From assembly GCA_009739215.1 (NCBI GenBank), contig VSJF01000008.1, positions 620,001-684,000 on the forward strand: a stretch of 64,000 nucleotides of DNA, given 5' to 3'. The position numbers were made by a program, and so were the translations under genes. The notes under the pieces are model-generated. The model did no database searches and was not told the origin of the DNA. It was given only the letters and a program-made list of their open reading frames with translations. The first letter of the stretch is position 1; every line of letters starts with the position of its first letter. The stretch comes from Floccularia luteovirens (Eukaryota > Basidiomycota > Agaricomycetes > Agaricales > Squamanitaceae). This document shows, in pieces, positions 1-12,452 of the stretch.

Positions 1-1404
1 TACATTACTGATATCCTCACCAGCGTTAACATTTTCACAAGAAGTGGATGCGATATCTCTTGTGTTGATCTCCTTTCTAATATCCAGGATAGGTGGAACG
101 GATTTGGAAGCAAAAATTCACCGGCGCTACATTCCTTTTCCTCATTATCAGATATATGAGCCCACTTGAGTCGATAGTATTGCTGGTTGGTAAGCGAGTC
201 TGGTATCCTCCACATCGGGTCACTAACTCCAATCCACAGCATTCAATCAACGACCCTAAATGGATAAATGCCGTAAGACCTTGCTCAGTAGTATTTATCG
301 TAGCTATTGACCGCTCTATTTTGTTAGCCGTAAGATCATCATCTGGCTTCTTCCAAACCAGACATGTAACCTTGACGCTATTAAGCTGTTCTCATTTTGT
401 TCTCTTTGAGGGTGCAGCAACAGTAGCATTAGTGGGAGGTACGCAGCATTGTAACTCATTGTCAAATAATGACTTATAACACAACTGCATGTCAGCTGGC
501 GAATGTATGTCTGTTCAAAATCGCCTTTTTTTCTAGCATATTGACGAGGCGAAGTGATCTTGATTCTTCGAGTTTATGCTCTATATAGTTGCAACCGATA
601 TTTTCTCATCTTCCTAATGGCGCTATGGGCATTCCAGATTGCCATGAACGTCGTTAATTTGTCTGGTCCCTCTACAGGTATGATGCATTCTGTAAGTGGT
701 CAGGTTGCATGCTGACGTTGTGGTAGCGCTAAATTTACCTCCCGGTTTTGTCGGTCAGTCCTCAAGGTTTATATTCGTGTAGTTTGATGATTAGACTTTT
801 TGTAGGTTGCATACTTGGTGGAAACGGATCATTTCGTAAGTAATGTTCCCCGGACGTTACAAACATATCTGACGAAGTTCTGATAAGCTTGGATTTGGGT
901 TGCCCCATTGATAACTGACACGTGCATTTGCATCTTGACAATTTCGAAAACAGGTAAAAGTGTCATATCATCTGGAAGATATACAAAGTATGTACTGCCA
1001 TCAGAGTCGTAAACGCCTCACTAATAATCTTGATCATAGAGCATCCCACATCCTCTTCAGGGATGGAATTATGTATTTTATAGTGATCTTCGTTGCAAAC
1101 CTAGTTAACATCTTGATTTACTTCGTAAGCTCTCGACTTTCCTTGCCATTACTGAATTACTGGAGTTATGTTGTAGAATGCAGTAGCAGATATCAAGGTC
1201 ATAGGCGCCACCTTCAGCCAACTCATCACTACACTCATGACTTGTCGTCTTGTTCTCAATCTTCGTTCACTGTCCACCAAAAATACAATACCGATACATC
1301 ATCGAACACGTTCGATTCCACTCTTTGTAGAAAGGGCCATTGGAAATTTGGGCGAGGAGATTGAATTGTCTTCTGATTCGGATAATTCGGGATGTTCATA
1401 CTGA
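1..1404 (+). CDS. DUF6533-type multi-pass membrane protein, first tandem copy, 5' end outside the window
   Basis: Nucleotides from 1 align with the second copy at 3162 onward, so the first coding exons lie left of the window. Visible coding blocks are ALTFSQE at about 24-44, then an exon starting VERIWKQKFTGATF near 94. Further on are EVILILRVYALY near 550, FRDGIMYFIVIFVANLVN near 1050-1110 and CRLVLNLRSLS near 1240-1275, with a stop at 1402-1404. The arrangement (IWKQKF..FL..RY, ILILRVYALY, FRDG..YF, RLVLNLR) is the pattern I know from the fungal DUF6533 family of predicted seven-helix proteins, whose function is unknown. The donor after SQE is weaker than in copy two, and an in-frame TGA before EVILIL needs an unusual acceptor. 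Functional or decaying cannot be settled by eye. Confidence 0.5.
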
Positions 1405-1556
1405 ATGCAAAATCTTCCAGTTCAACATTCAGTAATAGCTGCTCCTTGTATCTAAAGTTGTACTTATTTATAAACTGGTTTTGATAACCACCGTGACAGT
1501 CTCCCATAACAGGTTTACAGAGTAACGTGTTTTGCAAAACTTTGAAAATATCCGTC

Positions 1557-2079
1557 ATGGACACTAACGACCTCTTCTCGTTCCTGGACGAGACCCAGCC
1601 GGGAAATGAGGACAACAGTGAACACGAAGATAACGACGATGTTGATGACTCAACATATGATCAACCTAAAATCCCGCAAAAACGAGAAGCAGAGTCAACT
1701 TCCAACTTCCAGGGATGTACCCGACAGTGAACTTAGGCAGTCGTCCAAAAAAACAAGAGGAGCTTCCCCAAACCCATAGTACGAAACAGAAGCGAAGCGA
1801 GAGGTTGCTGCTAGTGCAGGCTTGAACTACGCCATCAGGTAAGAGGTTGCTTGTGAAAATATCAGTGTTACGTTGATATTGATAACATCTAGATTAGGCA
1901 TCAAGTGGCTGTTCCACCCAGATATAACTACGTACCGATATCACAGCATGTCCCTCCTTCAAAACCAGATAGAGAATACAAATTCGAACTCGATCCTTTC
2001 CAGAGAGTGTCTGTGTACTCAATACAAAGAAATGAGAGTGTCCTTGTGTCAGCGCATATGAGTGCTGGAAAGACGGTTG
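1557..2079 (+). pseudogene. Truncated 5' copy of the Mtr4-like RNA helicase gene
   Basis: It begins [20 protein letters not shown], the same as the intact gene at 4736. It then carries a 7-base insertion near 1703 that shifts the frame into a stop, and two short deletions (near 1780 and 1827) relative to the intact copy. Homology to the second exon runs through [15 protein letters not shown] and [19 protein letters not shown]. It ends abruptly at 2079, right after the Walker A GKT. No DEIH box or C-terminal helicase domain follows. This is the broken half of a tandem duplication, not an expressed helicase. A short N-terminal peptide of 57 residues could still be made from 1557. Confidence 0.88.
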
Positions 2080-2982
2080 AACGTCGTGCAACATTACCTT
2101 AGATATGCCCTCACTTAAATTACATATCTATCAGCAAGTTGTATTTTGGTGTTGGTGTGATTGTTATCATATGATATTGAATAGAAAACGTTTTAGCGTC
2201 AACAATTGGAACAACTTTGTAGATATTCTACCAGACAATTCTACCATAATTGCAGTAGTAGGCAGATTGTCTGCGCTTTTACTGGGCTTTGGATAAGTAA
2301 TTGAATATCATGATTTTTCTGCATTATTTGTCTGACAGGTCCTGTCATTAAGGTACTTCTGATCAGCATAATCAAGCAATTGAGGTCATCGAACACATTA
2401 TGTAAGAGAGTCTGTTGACTGCCCATACGTACCTATGATAGCTGAAGATGGCGTGGATTGTCCCATCCCGGCAAGTTCATGGTATAACCAGTTTTTTTCT
2501 ACACCCCCTTGTACAATATGATCAAACAACATGGTTGAATAATCCGGTATTCAATATCTACATATCCTTGTTACTGCCTCCCGAGTGTCAGCTTTGAGTC
2601 AAATATCACTGGCTTCACTTCATCCCATTCACATTTTTGTATACTGGTAGCATACAGCTCCAGTAACAACAGCCCCGAACACTCTGGCGGAAGCAGTTGG
2701 GGTTTCCTCCCAACTCCCGAGTGCTCGTGGTTGGCTAATGTTCGTGATGAATGCATTACTGGATGTAGAATCCTGTGCCACACGGTGATGTAACGTCAGA
2801 TATATATCAAACATTGAATCTCATGACAAGACTTATATGCATCCTACTTTTGGATTATAATGCTATAGGCTCCAAGACCGAAGTACAGACACCAGTCCCA
2901 TACAATTCCTTATAAACCAAGAAGAGGTTGAATTTACCTACAACCACCTCTGTGCCCTTCCAAACTCGACATTCAGACTGGA
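2080..2982. other. Non-coding spacer between the duplicated blocks
   Basis: About 0.9 kb with no reading frame I can assign. It does not resemble either duplicated unit, the helicase or the membrane protein. The last 100-200 bases should hold the promoter of the DUF6533-type gene at 2983. No transposon ends or long inverted repeats were seen. Confidence 0.5.
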
Positions 2983-4561
2983 ATGTCAACCGCCGATCTT
3001 GCTACGGCTTCACTTCACTTGTGAACATCGCTTACTATCTTTGAGCTTGAACCTAATAACTGACACATATTAACAGAACTGCAGCGAAATACTTTCAGTA
3101 TGCGTCATTTATAATGGTCGTATATGATCATGGTGTGTTGAATGGATGCTTCTTCAAATTATACATTACTGATATCCTCCTCAGCGTTAACATTTTCACA
3201 AGAGGTGAATACAGTCTTTCTTGAGTTCATCTCCTTTCTGATATATGGGACAGGTGGAACGGATTTGGAAGCAAAAATTCACCGGTGCTACATTCCTTTT
3301 CTTCATTGTCCGATATATGAGCCCACTCGAGGCGATAGTATTAATAGTTGGTAAGCGAGTTTGGTATCGTCCACATCAGGTCACTGACTTGGGTCCATAG
3401 CGTTCAATGACCCTAAATGGATAAATATTGTAAGACCCGCCACACAATAGTATTTATCGTAGCTTCTGATCACCATATTTTCTTAGCCGTAAGATCATCA
3501 TCTCGCTTCGTCTGAAACATATATGTAACCTTGACGTCATGAAGCTGTTTTCATTTCGTTCTCTTCGAGGGTGCAGCAACGCTAGCACTAGTGGGAGGTA
3601 CGCAGCATTGTAACTTATTGTCAGTTAATAGTTTATAACTACCCTGATATCAGTTGGCGAATGTATGTCCATTAAAGAATTGCCCATTTTTCAGCATATT
3701 GACAATGCAAAGTGATATTGATTCTCCGAGTTTATGCTCTATATCGGCGTAATCAATATCTGCTCATCTTCCTAATGGCGCTATGGGCATTCCAGATTGC
3801 CATGTCCGTCGTTAATTTGTCTGGTCCCACTGCAGGTATGATGCATCCTGTAGCTGATTATGTTGCATGCTGACGTTGTGGTAGCATTACATTTACCTCC
3901 CAGTTTTGTCGGTCAGTCCTCAAGGTTTATATTCGTGCATTTGATGCTTAGACTTTTTTGTAGGTTGCATACTTGGTGGAAAAGGATCATTTCGTAAGTA
4001 ATGTTCTCAGATGTTACAAACATATCTGACAAAATCATGATAAGCTTGGATTTGGGTTGCCCCATTGATAACCGACACGTGCATTTGCACCTTGACAATT
4101 TTGAAAACAGGTAAAAGTGTCATATCATCTGGAAGATATACAAAGTAAGTACTGCCGTCAGAGCCGTAAATGCCTTGCTAATAATCTTGATCATAGAGCA
4201 TCCCACATCCTCTTCAGGGATGGAATTATGTATTTTATAGTGATCTTCGCTGCAAACCTGCTTAATATCTTGATTTATTTTGTAAGATCTCGAATTTCCT
4301 TGCCATGACTGAATTACTGGAGTTATGTTGTAGAATGCAGTAGCAGATATCAAGGTCATAGGTGCCACCTTCAGCCAACTCATCACTACACTCATGATTT
4401 GTCGCCTTGTCCTCAACCTTCGTTCACTGTCCACCAAAGATTCAATTCCAGTTCATCATCGAACACATTCGATTCCACTCTTTGTAGAAAGGGCCATTGG
4501 AAATTTGGGCGAGGAGATTGAGTTGTCTCCTGATTCGGAAGATTCGGGATGTTCACATTGA
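2983..4561 (+). CDS. DUF6533-type predicted seven-helix membrane protein, second copy
   Basis: Hand model: exon 1 2983-3020, exon 2 3077-3132, exon 3 3185-3204, exon 4 3254-3350, then further exons to a TGA at 4559-4561. The joined start reads MSTADLATASLHLTAAKYF, then QYASFIMVVYDH, ALTFSQEVERIWKQKF. That is the N-terminal pattern of DUF6533 proteins (aaKYf..as..lvYDh.LTf..EV..IW). Later blocks ILILRVYALYRRN, FRDGIMYFIVIFAANLLN and MICRLVLNLRSLS follow in family order, and the tail ends EDSGCSH. The family is common in Agaricomycetes, is probably plasma-membrane or endomembrane, and has no established function. The middle exons (3400-3720) are hard to join and may be damaged. An upstream paralogue lies at 1-1404. 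Confidence 0.6.
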
Positions 4562-5294
4562 ACCTTTCAGTTATTCAGTGATAGCTGGTTTCCGGTCCTT
4601 ATGTATATATATCTAAAGTTTTACTTATTTATGAACTGGTTTTGATAACCACTGTGACAGTCTCTCCCATAATAGGCTTACCGAGTAACGTGATTTGCGT
4701 GACACGCTTTCTGCAAAACTTGGAAAGTTTCTGTCATGGACACTAACGACCTCTTCTCGTTCCTGGACGAGACCCAGCCGGGAAATGAGGATAACAGTGA
4801 ACACGAAGATAACGACGATGTTGATGATTCAGCATATGATCAACTTAAAATCCCGCAAAAACGAAAAGCAGAGTCAACTTCCAAGGATGTACCCGACAGT
4901 GAACTTGGGCAGCCGTCCAAAAAAATAAGAGGAGCTTCTCCCAAACCCATAGTACTTGACGATTTTGAAACAGAAGCGAAGCGAGAGGTTGCTGCTAGTG
5001 CAGGCTTGACTGGTGGAGTAGAGGCTGGGTCGAGGCTTGAACTACGCCATCAGGTAAGAGTACTAGTTGCTTATGAAAAGATCAGTCTTTACATTGATAA
5101 CATGTAGGTTAGGCATCAAGTGGCTGTTCCGCCTGGATATAACTACGTATCGATATCACAGCATGTTCCTCCTTCAAAACCAGATAGAGAATACAAATTC
5201 GAACTCGATCCTTTCCAGAGAGTGTCTGTGTACTCGATACAAAGAAACGAGAGCGTCCTTGTGTCAGCGCATACGAGTGCTGGAAAGACGGTTG
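3162..5294 (+). repeat. Segmental tandem duplication, copy B
   Basis: Second copy of the duplicated block, containing the DUF6533-type gene from its second intron to the stop and the first two exons of the intact Mtr4-like gene. Reading frames and splice sites are better kept here than in copy A. Copy B is therefore probably the ancestral or maintained one. Confidence 0.9.
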
Positions 5295-8200
5295 TAGCAG
5301 AATATGCTATCGCTCAATGTTTGAATAGAAATCAAAGAGTGATATACACCAGTCCTATCAAGGTTCTTTTCCGATCAAACATCTCAAAAATATATCATTT
5401 TTACCTGAGACTGTTACTAGGCCCTAAGTAATCAGAAATACCGTGAAATGTTAGCTGAGTTTGGTGATGTCGGCCTTATGACTGGTGATGTTACCATAAA
5501 CCCAACAGCAACTTGTCTAGTAATGACAACAGAAGTGAGTACCCACTAGACATATTTTGAGTTTATCTACTTATCAGGAAATTTTCCCACTACACTCTTC
5601 AGATTTTGCGTTCGATGTTATACCGAGGATCCGAGATAATGCGTGAGGTTGCATGGGTTATTTTTGATGAGATTCATTACATGCGAGACAAAGAACGAGG
5701 CGTTGTATGGGAAGAAACTATTATCCTGTTGCCACACACAGTCCGCTACGTTTTTCTCTCTGCTACAATCCCGAATGCAATGCAATTCGCCGAGTGGATT
5801 TGCAAACTACACGAACAACCCTGTCACGTCGTGTACACCGACTTTCGCCCAACGCCTTTGCAACATTATCTATTTCCAGCTGGCGGCGAGGGCATTTACC
5901 TAGTGGTGAACGAGAAAGGAGAATTTCGTGAAGACAACTTTAGTAAAGCCATGGGAAAAATACAAGATAGCAGTGGTGATGATCCTGCCGATCCCAGAAC
6001 TGGCAAAGGGAGAAAAGGAAAATCCAAGAAAGGTGGCATGGACAAAAAAGGTGAGTTAGCGAAGTTGTAGTCTCAATTATCTTCTGAGGATATCAAAATA
6101 GGCCCTTCGGACATATCCAAGATCATAAAAATGATCATGCTGAAGAACTATAACCCTGTTATTGTTTTTGCGTTTAGCAAACGCGAATGTGAAGGGCTCG
6201 CTCTTTCAATGTCCAAATTCGAGTTCACTTCGACAGAAGAACAAGATATGGTGACAAGCATATTCAATAATGCCATTGAAAATCTTTCTCTAGAAGACCG
6301 GCAACTACCTCAAATAACAAATCTTTTGCCCCTACTCCGTCGTGGTATCGGCATTCATCATGGTGGCCTTTTGCCTATTTTGAAGGAAGTAATAGAGATT
6401 CTCTTTCAAGAAGGCTTGATCAAAGTTCTTTTTGCGACGGAGACGTTTTCGATTGGATTGAATATGCCTGCAAAAACTGTAGTGTTCACAGCGGCTCGTA
6501 AATTCGATGGCCGTGAGTTCAGGAACCTTTCTTCGGGCGAATACATTCAGATGTCTGGGCGTGCTGGTCGACGAGGTCTGGACGATAGAGGAGTGGTAAT
6601 TATGATGTGCGACGACAAGTTGGAACCAGCAGCTGCTAAGGAGATGGTTAAAGGAGAAGCGGATAGACTTGACTCGGCGTTCTATCTTGGCTACAACATG
6701 ATCTTGAACTTGATAAAGGTTGAAACTGTTAGCCCTGAATTCATGTTGGAGAGATGTTTTCACCAGTTTCAGAGCAGCGTGGGTATTCCCAAGCTTGAAG
6801 ATGGTAACTTTTAGTAACCAGAATCTTAAATTCTGTCGACTAAATGCTATTCTGCAGAACTCAAGCACGAAGAGGACACACGAAATCATACTGTCATTCC
6901 TGACGAAGAGCTTGTAGCAGAATATTATGAGTGTCGCCAACAGTTGGACCAAATGCTTGCAGACTTTAGAGAAGTTATAACACACCCATCTTACTCGCTG
7001 CCATTTTTGCAAGTCGGACGGCTGGTGAAAGTGAAGTACCGGAAACTTGATTTTGGCTGGGGTGTTGTCGTGAACTTTCAGAAACGTCTGTCTCCCAAAG
7101 TAAGGATGATTTTCTCGCGTTGATTTTGGGTGGTGCTGAGAGAGAATTTTTGTCGATAGGACCGACCAATGCCAAAGCCCGAGGAACTACCGCCCCACGA
7201 ACAATATATCATTGATGTTCTCCTCAACTGCGCATCTGGGAGCTCAGCCACAAGAGAGAGAAACAACTTTGCACCTACTCCTGATGGAGTTCAACCTTGT
7301 GCTTCAGGAGAGAAAGGAACTCCCATAGTAGTTCCAGTACTGTTATCAACGATAGAGGCTATCAGTCATCTCCGTATATTCCTAGCGAAGGATATGCGAC
7401 AAGATGGAGCATGCGAAACTGCCTGGAAAAGTGTTCTAGAAGTTCATCGACGATTCCCTGACGGTATTGCTCTGTTAGACCCCGTACAAAATATGGGCAT
7501 CAAAGACGATAAATTTAAGGAGCTTGTCAAGGTATAATACCCTGTAAGATCGAATTCTGCAGATTAACAAAACATTTGTACAGAAAATAGAAATAATGGA
7601 GAAAAAATTGTTCTCAAGTCCTCTACATACAGACCCACGACTCCCAGAATTGTATACCATGTACGGCAAAAAGAAGGAAAGCCAGGAGCGAGTTCGGAGC
7701 TTAAAGAAAAGAATCCAGGCGACTCATGATGTCCTTCAAATGGAAGAACTCAAATGCCGCAAACGCGTCTTACGTCGCCTTGCGTTTACAAATTCGTCTG
7801 ACATTGTCGACATGAAAGGGAGGGTTGCTTGTGAGATCAGCTCTGGAGACGAGCTTCTCCTCACTGAACTTATCTTTAACGGCGTGTTCAACCCCCTACC
7901 CCCAGAGCTTTGTGCAGCTTTACTGAGTTGCTTCGTATTCGACGAGAAGGTTAGCAAACCTTTAGTCTGTGCAGATTCCATCTTATGACTTGTCGCATAA
8001 CTAGAGTGATCAAGCTACGAAAATCAAGGAGGAGCTTGCTGCTCCTTTGCGAGTTATGCAAGAGCTTGCAAGACGAATAGCTAAAGTGTCCAAAGAGTCG
8101 AAATTGCCCTTTGACGAAGACGAATACGTCTCATCTTTTAAAGTTGAGCTTATGGACGCAGTTGTTCAGTGGTGTCGAGGAGCGTCGTTTAGTGATGTTA

Positions 8201-8457
8201 GAAAGGTTTGTTATTGGGTTTTCTACAAAGTCTAACGCAACACTCGCTCAACAAATCTTTCATTTTCGCAGCTTGCCGAACAGTTGTTTGAAGGAAGTTT
8301 GATTCGCGTCTTCCGGCGTCTTGCGGAGCTGCTACGCCAAATGGCACAAGCAGCGAAAGTTATCGGCAACAATGAACTAAAGGAAAAATTCGAAAAAGCA
8401 ACAGAAATGCTAGAGCGGCCGAATTCGATCATTTTCTGCTCTTCACTTTATCTATGA
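4736..8457 (+). CDS. MTR4: Mtr4-like DExH-box RNA helicase (nuclear exosome cofactor)
   Basis: The family unwinds structured RNA and feeds it to the nuclear exosome, within the TRAMP complex for rRNA processing and RNA surveillance. The start [12 protein letters not shown] is followed by an acidic tail. Helicase motifs appear in order: Walker [10 protein letters not shown] near 5270, motif [11 protein letters not shown] near 5662, motif [11 protein letters not shown] near 5757, [10 protein letters not shown] near 6348 and motif [12 protein letters not shown] near 6550. A KOW/arch segment ([19 protein letters not shown]) lies near 7008-7065. The end IIFCSSLYL is the usual Mtr4 C-terminus. At least eight introns are evident (for example 5053-5108 and around 6053-6102). 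The arch/KOW region favours Mtr4 over Ski2. A truncated copy lies upstream at 1557. Confidence 0.9.
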
Positions 8458-8638
8458 TGATTTTTGTTGTATTTCTTGGTATTATCACAAGATCATATTT
8501 CAATTTTTTAAAACACAATCATTTGCTTCATTTCAAGCTTTCTAGAGGGATCACTGGTTATTTTTAACCAACATAAACCATTCTATAAACCTGAACAATT
8601 TCTTTATAACTACTCCACGACTATCCTTCTCTTCCTTT
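8458..8638. other. Convergent 3' spacer
   Basis: AT-rich 180-base spacer between the stop codons of the Mtr4-like gene and the GH95 gene. It probably carries both polyadenylation regions. Nothing else is seen. Confidence 0.5.
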
Positions 8639-11600
8639 TCAAAATTTCGTAACAGTTTTAACTAGCCCGCTCGAAGTTTTGAAACTAGCAACGGTCTTGC
8701 CTTGATACACTACATTTACCTGCCTGGCGGTTACACTCTGATCCACAGTGAATACTGCACTTGTTGGGAGTCCACTAGACCATTTCAAGTCTACAGTGAT
8801 CCCTCCACGCGCCCGAGCACCATGTATGGCTCCGGATGACCATTGCTGAGGAAGTGCCGGTAATAGCGTGATGGTGAGTGGGGTACTATAAGATGCAACG
8901 TCTGGCGCTTGCAGAAGTGCGTTCTACAGATAAAATAAATCAGGTATAATTGCAGAAAAAATGGTCAAGGAATAACAAACCATTAATGCGCCAGGATATG
9001 CGAGGTTTGCATCTATTTGGAATATGGGATTAGGGTCAAAAGGATTGTACAAGCTGAACAAGTTGGATCCCAAATTTTCCGAGATTGTGAACTGTCATCA
9101 CAATGCAAAGCCCCATTACTTTTTGGGAATATTCATTCAAATTTAATAAAAAGAAGGTATTGCTGACAGAGAGCTCATCATAAAATTGTGCCGCATTTCC
9201 AAGTTGCGCCCATACGGCTGCACGCCACGCCTTCTCCCATCCAGAATCCGCGTCGGGGCCCCTTCCATTTCCGCGATGAATAAGACTGACTTGTGCTGCA
9301 GATAATACCTGTTCTTTTGAAAGCGCACCGCTTTTGGCCCCTTGCAGAGTGGAATCATATGATGCAATTGCATAACCGGGGAAAAGTCCAATGAGATGAG
9401 ACAGATGACGGTGTGTATCTGTAGGAGAGTCTTTTTCAACCTTCCATTCTAGTATTAAAGGGTGGAATTAAGTCAATGAATATCTCAGAGGTGCATATAT
9501 CATACCCTGCAGCTGCCCAAATGATCCTACTTTTAGCCCCTTATCCATTTGTGCTCGTTTCGTGCGAACCTCTGTAGTCATAGGTAAGTGTCCATGTCAT
9601 TAGAGAAATTTTGACAAACCTACCCTCCAGGAACGCGGTATCGGTGTCACCCGATGCTGCAAACCCTTTCTCAACAGCATTGAAAAGTTGCCAGATAAGT
9701 TGTTGGGCGTGAGCACATCCTAAAATTTTTTCAGAAGGGCGTTCATCGTATCAAAAGGTAGTGCCAGGAAGAAAGTTCACTGGATAAACCTACGTACCAA
9801 ATGTAATAGGTGGCTGCTCTGGTGAATTGCAAGGGTTCACGACAAGCGTAGAATCATTAAAATGCAAGTCGGGGATGAGCTTATCCAGGTGGAAGCTAGC
9901 TACACCCTAAGGAAAATTTGTCAACCTCTTGAATACGGAAAGCTTGTTTGATTAAATTGAATAAAACTCACCTTAATGAGTGGCCAGCCTTGTGCTTTCC
10001 ACCAATTTATATCATTAGTGTAATCGAAGTGGTCCCAAACATGTAACATCTTCACCTATTGGTTAGAACTCTAAATGTTTCGGCTGATAATGTTTGCTTA
10101 CCATCCATACTGCTGATTCTGATTGGAAAAGTCATCAGCATAGTCGACCCGAGAGAAAAAAAGGGACGCACCAGGATAATTTGCCCATTCGGCTGTGTTC
10201 CCTCCACCTTTCATACCAGAGTGGCCAAAGATCTATCAAACATACATGAACAATGTACTCCGCAGGTTCCCCAGCTATACACCTACATTCATCTTATCAA
10301 GGTTGCGTGTTTCATAAGTCAGTGTTAATGTAGACAAGGAGATAAGTCAATATACGTACCTCGTTATGTACAACCCAACCACGTGTGATGTTATAGAGAA
10401 CGCGTGCAGTTATCTCTCCGCGTGGAACCCAATTTTTCTATTATGTAGTGTTGAGTAAATGGTCCCAATCAGCTTTATCACCAAATAAGTAGGTTTGATA
10501 AGATGTACCTCGAAATAGTCAAATAGTGATTGAGTCACGTCGAGACCAGTGGGTTCAGCACCCCAGTAGTTCATTTGGATATTGATGTTCGAGTCTGTTT
10601 GTAAGATTTAAAGTAGGCATTTCAGCATGAGAACATAAGTCGGATGAAGAATGGATTGATACGCACGATAGTCTGTAATAACACATTAAAAATAGATTAT
10701 AATGTAGTGTTCAAGCTATTTGTATTGAATTAAGAACTGGTTTACTCACCTGCACCCCACGCATTCGCAGAACCCGACGCCCATTTTCCTTGCAAATTTG
10801 CCGGAAGCGCGCCACGTGCGCTGGTAGCAAGCAAGAATCTCCCAAAGTTAAATATCAACCACTCGAGGTACGTATCCGAAGTCGAGCTAGCTCGTGTTTC
10901 CACACTATTACCACTAGCTTTTGCAGCTGCCTTTGCACTGACACTCAAGCTTCCGCCGGTATATCCAGCCTTTAAAACGTCGGTAGGTACTTGCCACGCG
11001 TCACTTGAAACCTTCAAATCAAGCGCGAACCCACCCAAGACATTTCGTATGTCCGCTGTGTGCTCAGCGAAAGCTGCAGAGTACGTAGACACGTCACTGA
11101 CAGCCTTATTTGCAGAAAGAGTAACAAGGCTATCATGTGGATCGACTCCACGGAACGAAAATCCATGCGTTGAGTCGCCAGCATTTAAGTCGAATTCTGT
11201 TCCACCAACCCATGAAATCATTGCCTCACGAGCGGAGCCACCAGGTTGATAGATAATTTCAAGAGTTGCGTTTGGTGGAGCACCGAACACCACAGGAAAT
11301 TGGATACATCGTACAGTGGCCCCAGATGAAGCAGAAGCACTAAAGATAAGTTCATAAAGCATACCACCGGGTGTATTTGCGTCTGAAAATACAAGAATGC
11401 TCTGAATTCTGACTAAAATGTATGAATTAGTATTCGCTCACTAATAGGTGGGGATACCCGACCACGAACACGAAGAGTTGAGGATGAGGAGCACGTTATA
11501 TTCGGAGCTGGGAGGTCTTGCTCAAGAGCGGAAGAATAAGCGTGCGTAATTGTGAGCCCAGGGAAATTTTGGTGTGACGACGGCGTGGAGATGGATGTAT

Positions 11601-12452
11601 GCTGTGTACAGGCTTTCGTGGGGTGAGAACAAAAGGTTGTCCTGCCTTAGAGTCAATATTTTTGTACCAAAGTAAAAAACAAGGGTCTACCTTTGGAAGT
11701 TGCTTCCAGCTTGTGTCCAACTTGTTCGCGTAAAGGCGTTGTCAAGGTCAAGGAAGCGAGAGTAGCCCGAAATGGCCCCAGTGGTGTTTAATGAAGATAC
11801 TAGATAACCAGCACCTGCATAGGAGCCTTCAGGGAGAAAAGTTAGAATAAGGGAAAGTTAGTTATAGGCTTTGGACTATGCAGACCATATTGCCCTGCAT
11901 CCGTCGTAAGTACTTCGACATCTGTAAAATTTAATGTATCAGATCAAAACCAGCAACGAGAATTGGGAGAATCGGCGCACTATCAATATCACCCGTCGGA
12001 CTCTCGAATATGGTATTTCTGATGTTCTGCATTGCCTGTGCCATGGCTGCCTGCTCAGAGGGCTGCTTATTTCCGCCATTATATGTCTACAGATGATAGT
12101 AAAGAATTGAAGCTCATAAGATGCGTCAAACGAACTGGATCAGCAAATGGGCCACCAGACCATAAAGACTCGATATTTAGCTGTGTCGATTCGTGTGAGG
12201 TTCCTCCTGGCGTCATTACTTCACCAAAATATGAGTAATTGCATATATTCAGATCGGAGAACACCTACCAGCAAGATACCCATTGCCTACAGGAAGCCAT
12301 GAACGCGACCACGCTGTGGTCGCAGGCTGCTCAAACCACAAGCCATTACCTGACGCAGGAAAATCTGGTGGAGGGCCAGCAGCGACGGCAATTGGTGACA
12401 AAATGAAGAGCAAATGAAAAACCCTTCCAGACCAGAAAGCAATTCGTGCCAT
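8639..12452 (-). CDS. Secreted GH95 alpha-L-fucosidase (or related alpha-1,2-L-galactosidase)
   Basis: GH95 enzymes release alpha-1,2-linked L-fucose or L-galactose from xyloglucan and glycans by an inverting mechanism. The chosen ATG (12452) gives [20 protein letters not shown], a clear signal peptide, then [25 protein letters not shown], the usual GH95 N-terminus. The N-terminal domain block at 10742-11362 leads to [17 protein letters not shown]. Catalytic-site motifs are present: [13 protein letters not shown] near 10580 (the two Asn), NSPEQPP near 9820 (general-acid Glu) and [19 protein letters not shown] near 9000 (Asp). The protein ends KTVTKF. At least ten short introns interrupt it. 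No damage was seen, and the predicted protein is about 800 residues, normal for the family. Convergent with the helicase gene. Confidence 0.85.

Larger units (their letters stand above)
1..2079 (+). repeat. Segmental tandem duplication, copy A (partner of 3162-5294)
   Basis: Bases 1-2079 match 3162-5294 over their whole length, with scattered substitutions and small indels. The offset drifts from 3161 to 3215 bases, so copy A has lost about 54 bases net. The unit covers most of a DUF6533-type gene and the 5' end of the helicase gene. The right breakpoint is in helicase exon 2. The left end lies outside the window. Both copies are in the same orientation. Confidence 0.9.

Noticed and set aside
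6332..7012. Long minus-strand frame of 226 codons
   Set aside because: Antisense shadow of the Mtr4 helicase C-terminal motifs; no family signal of its own.
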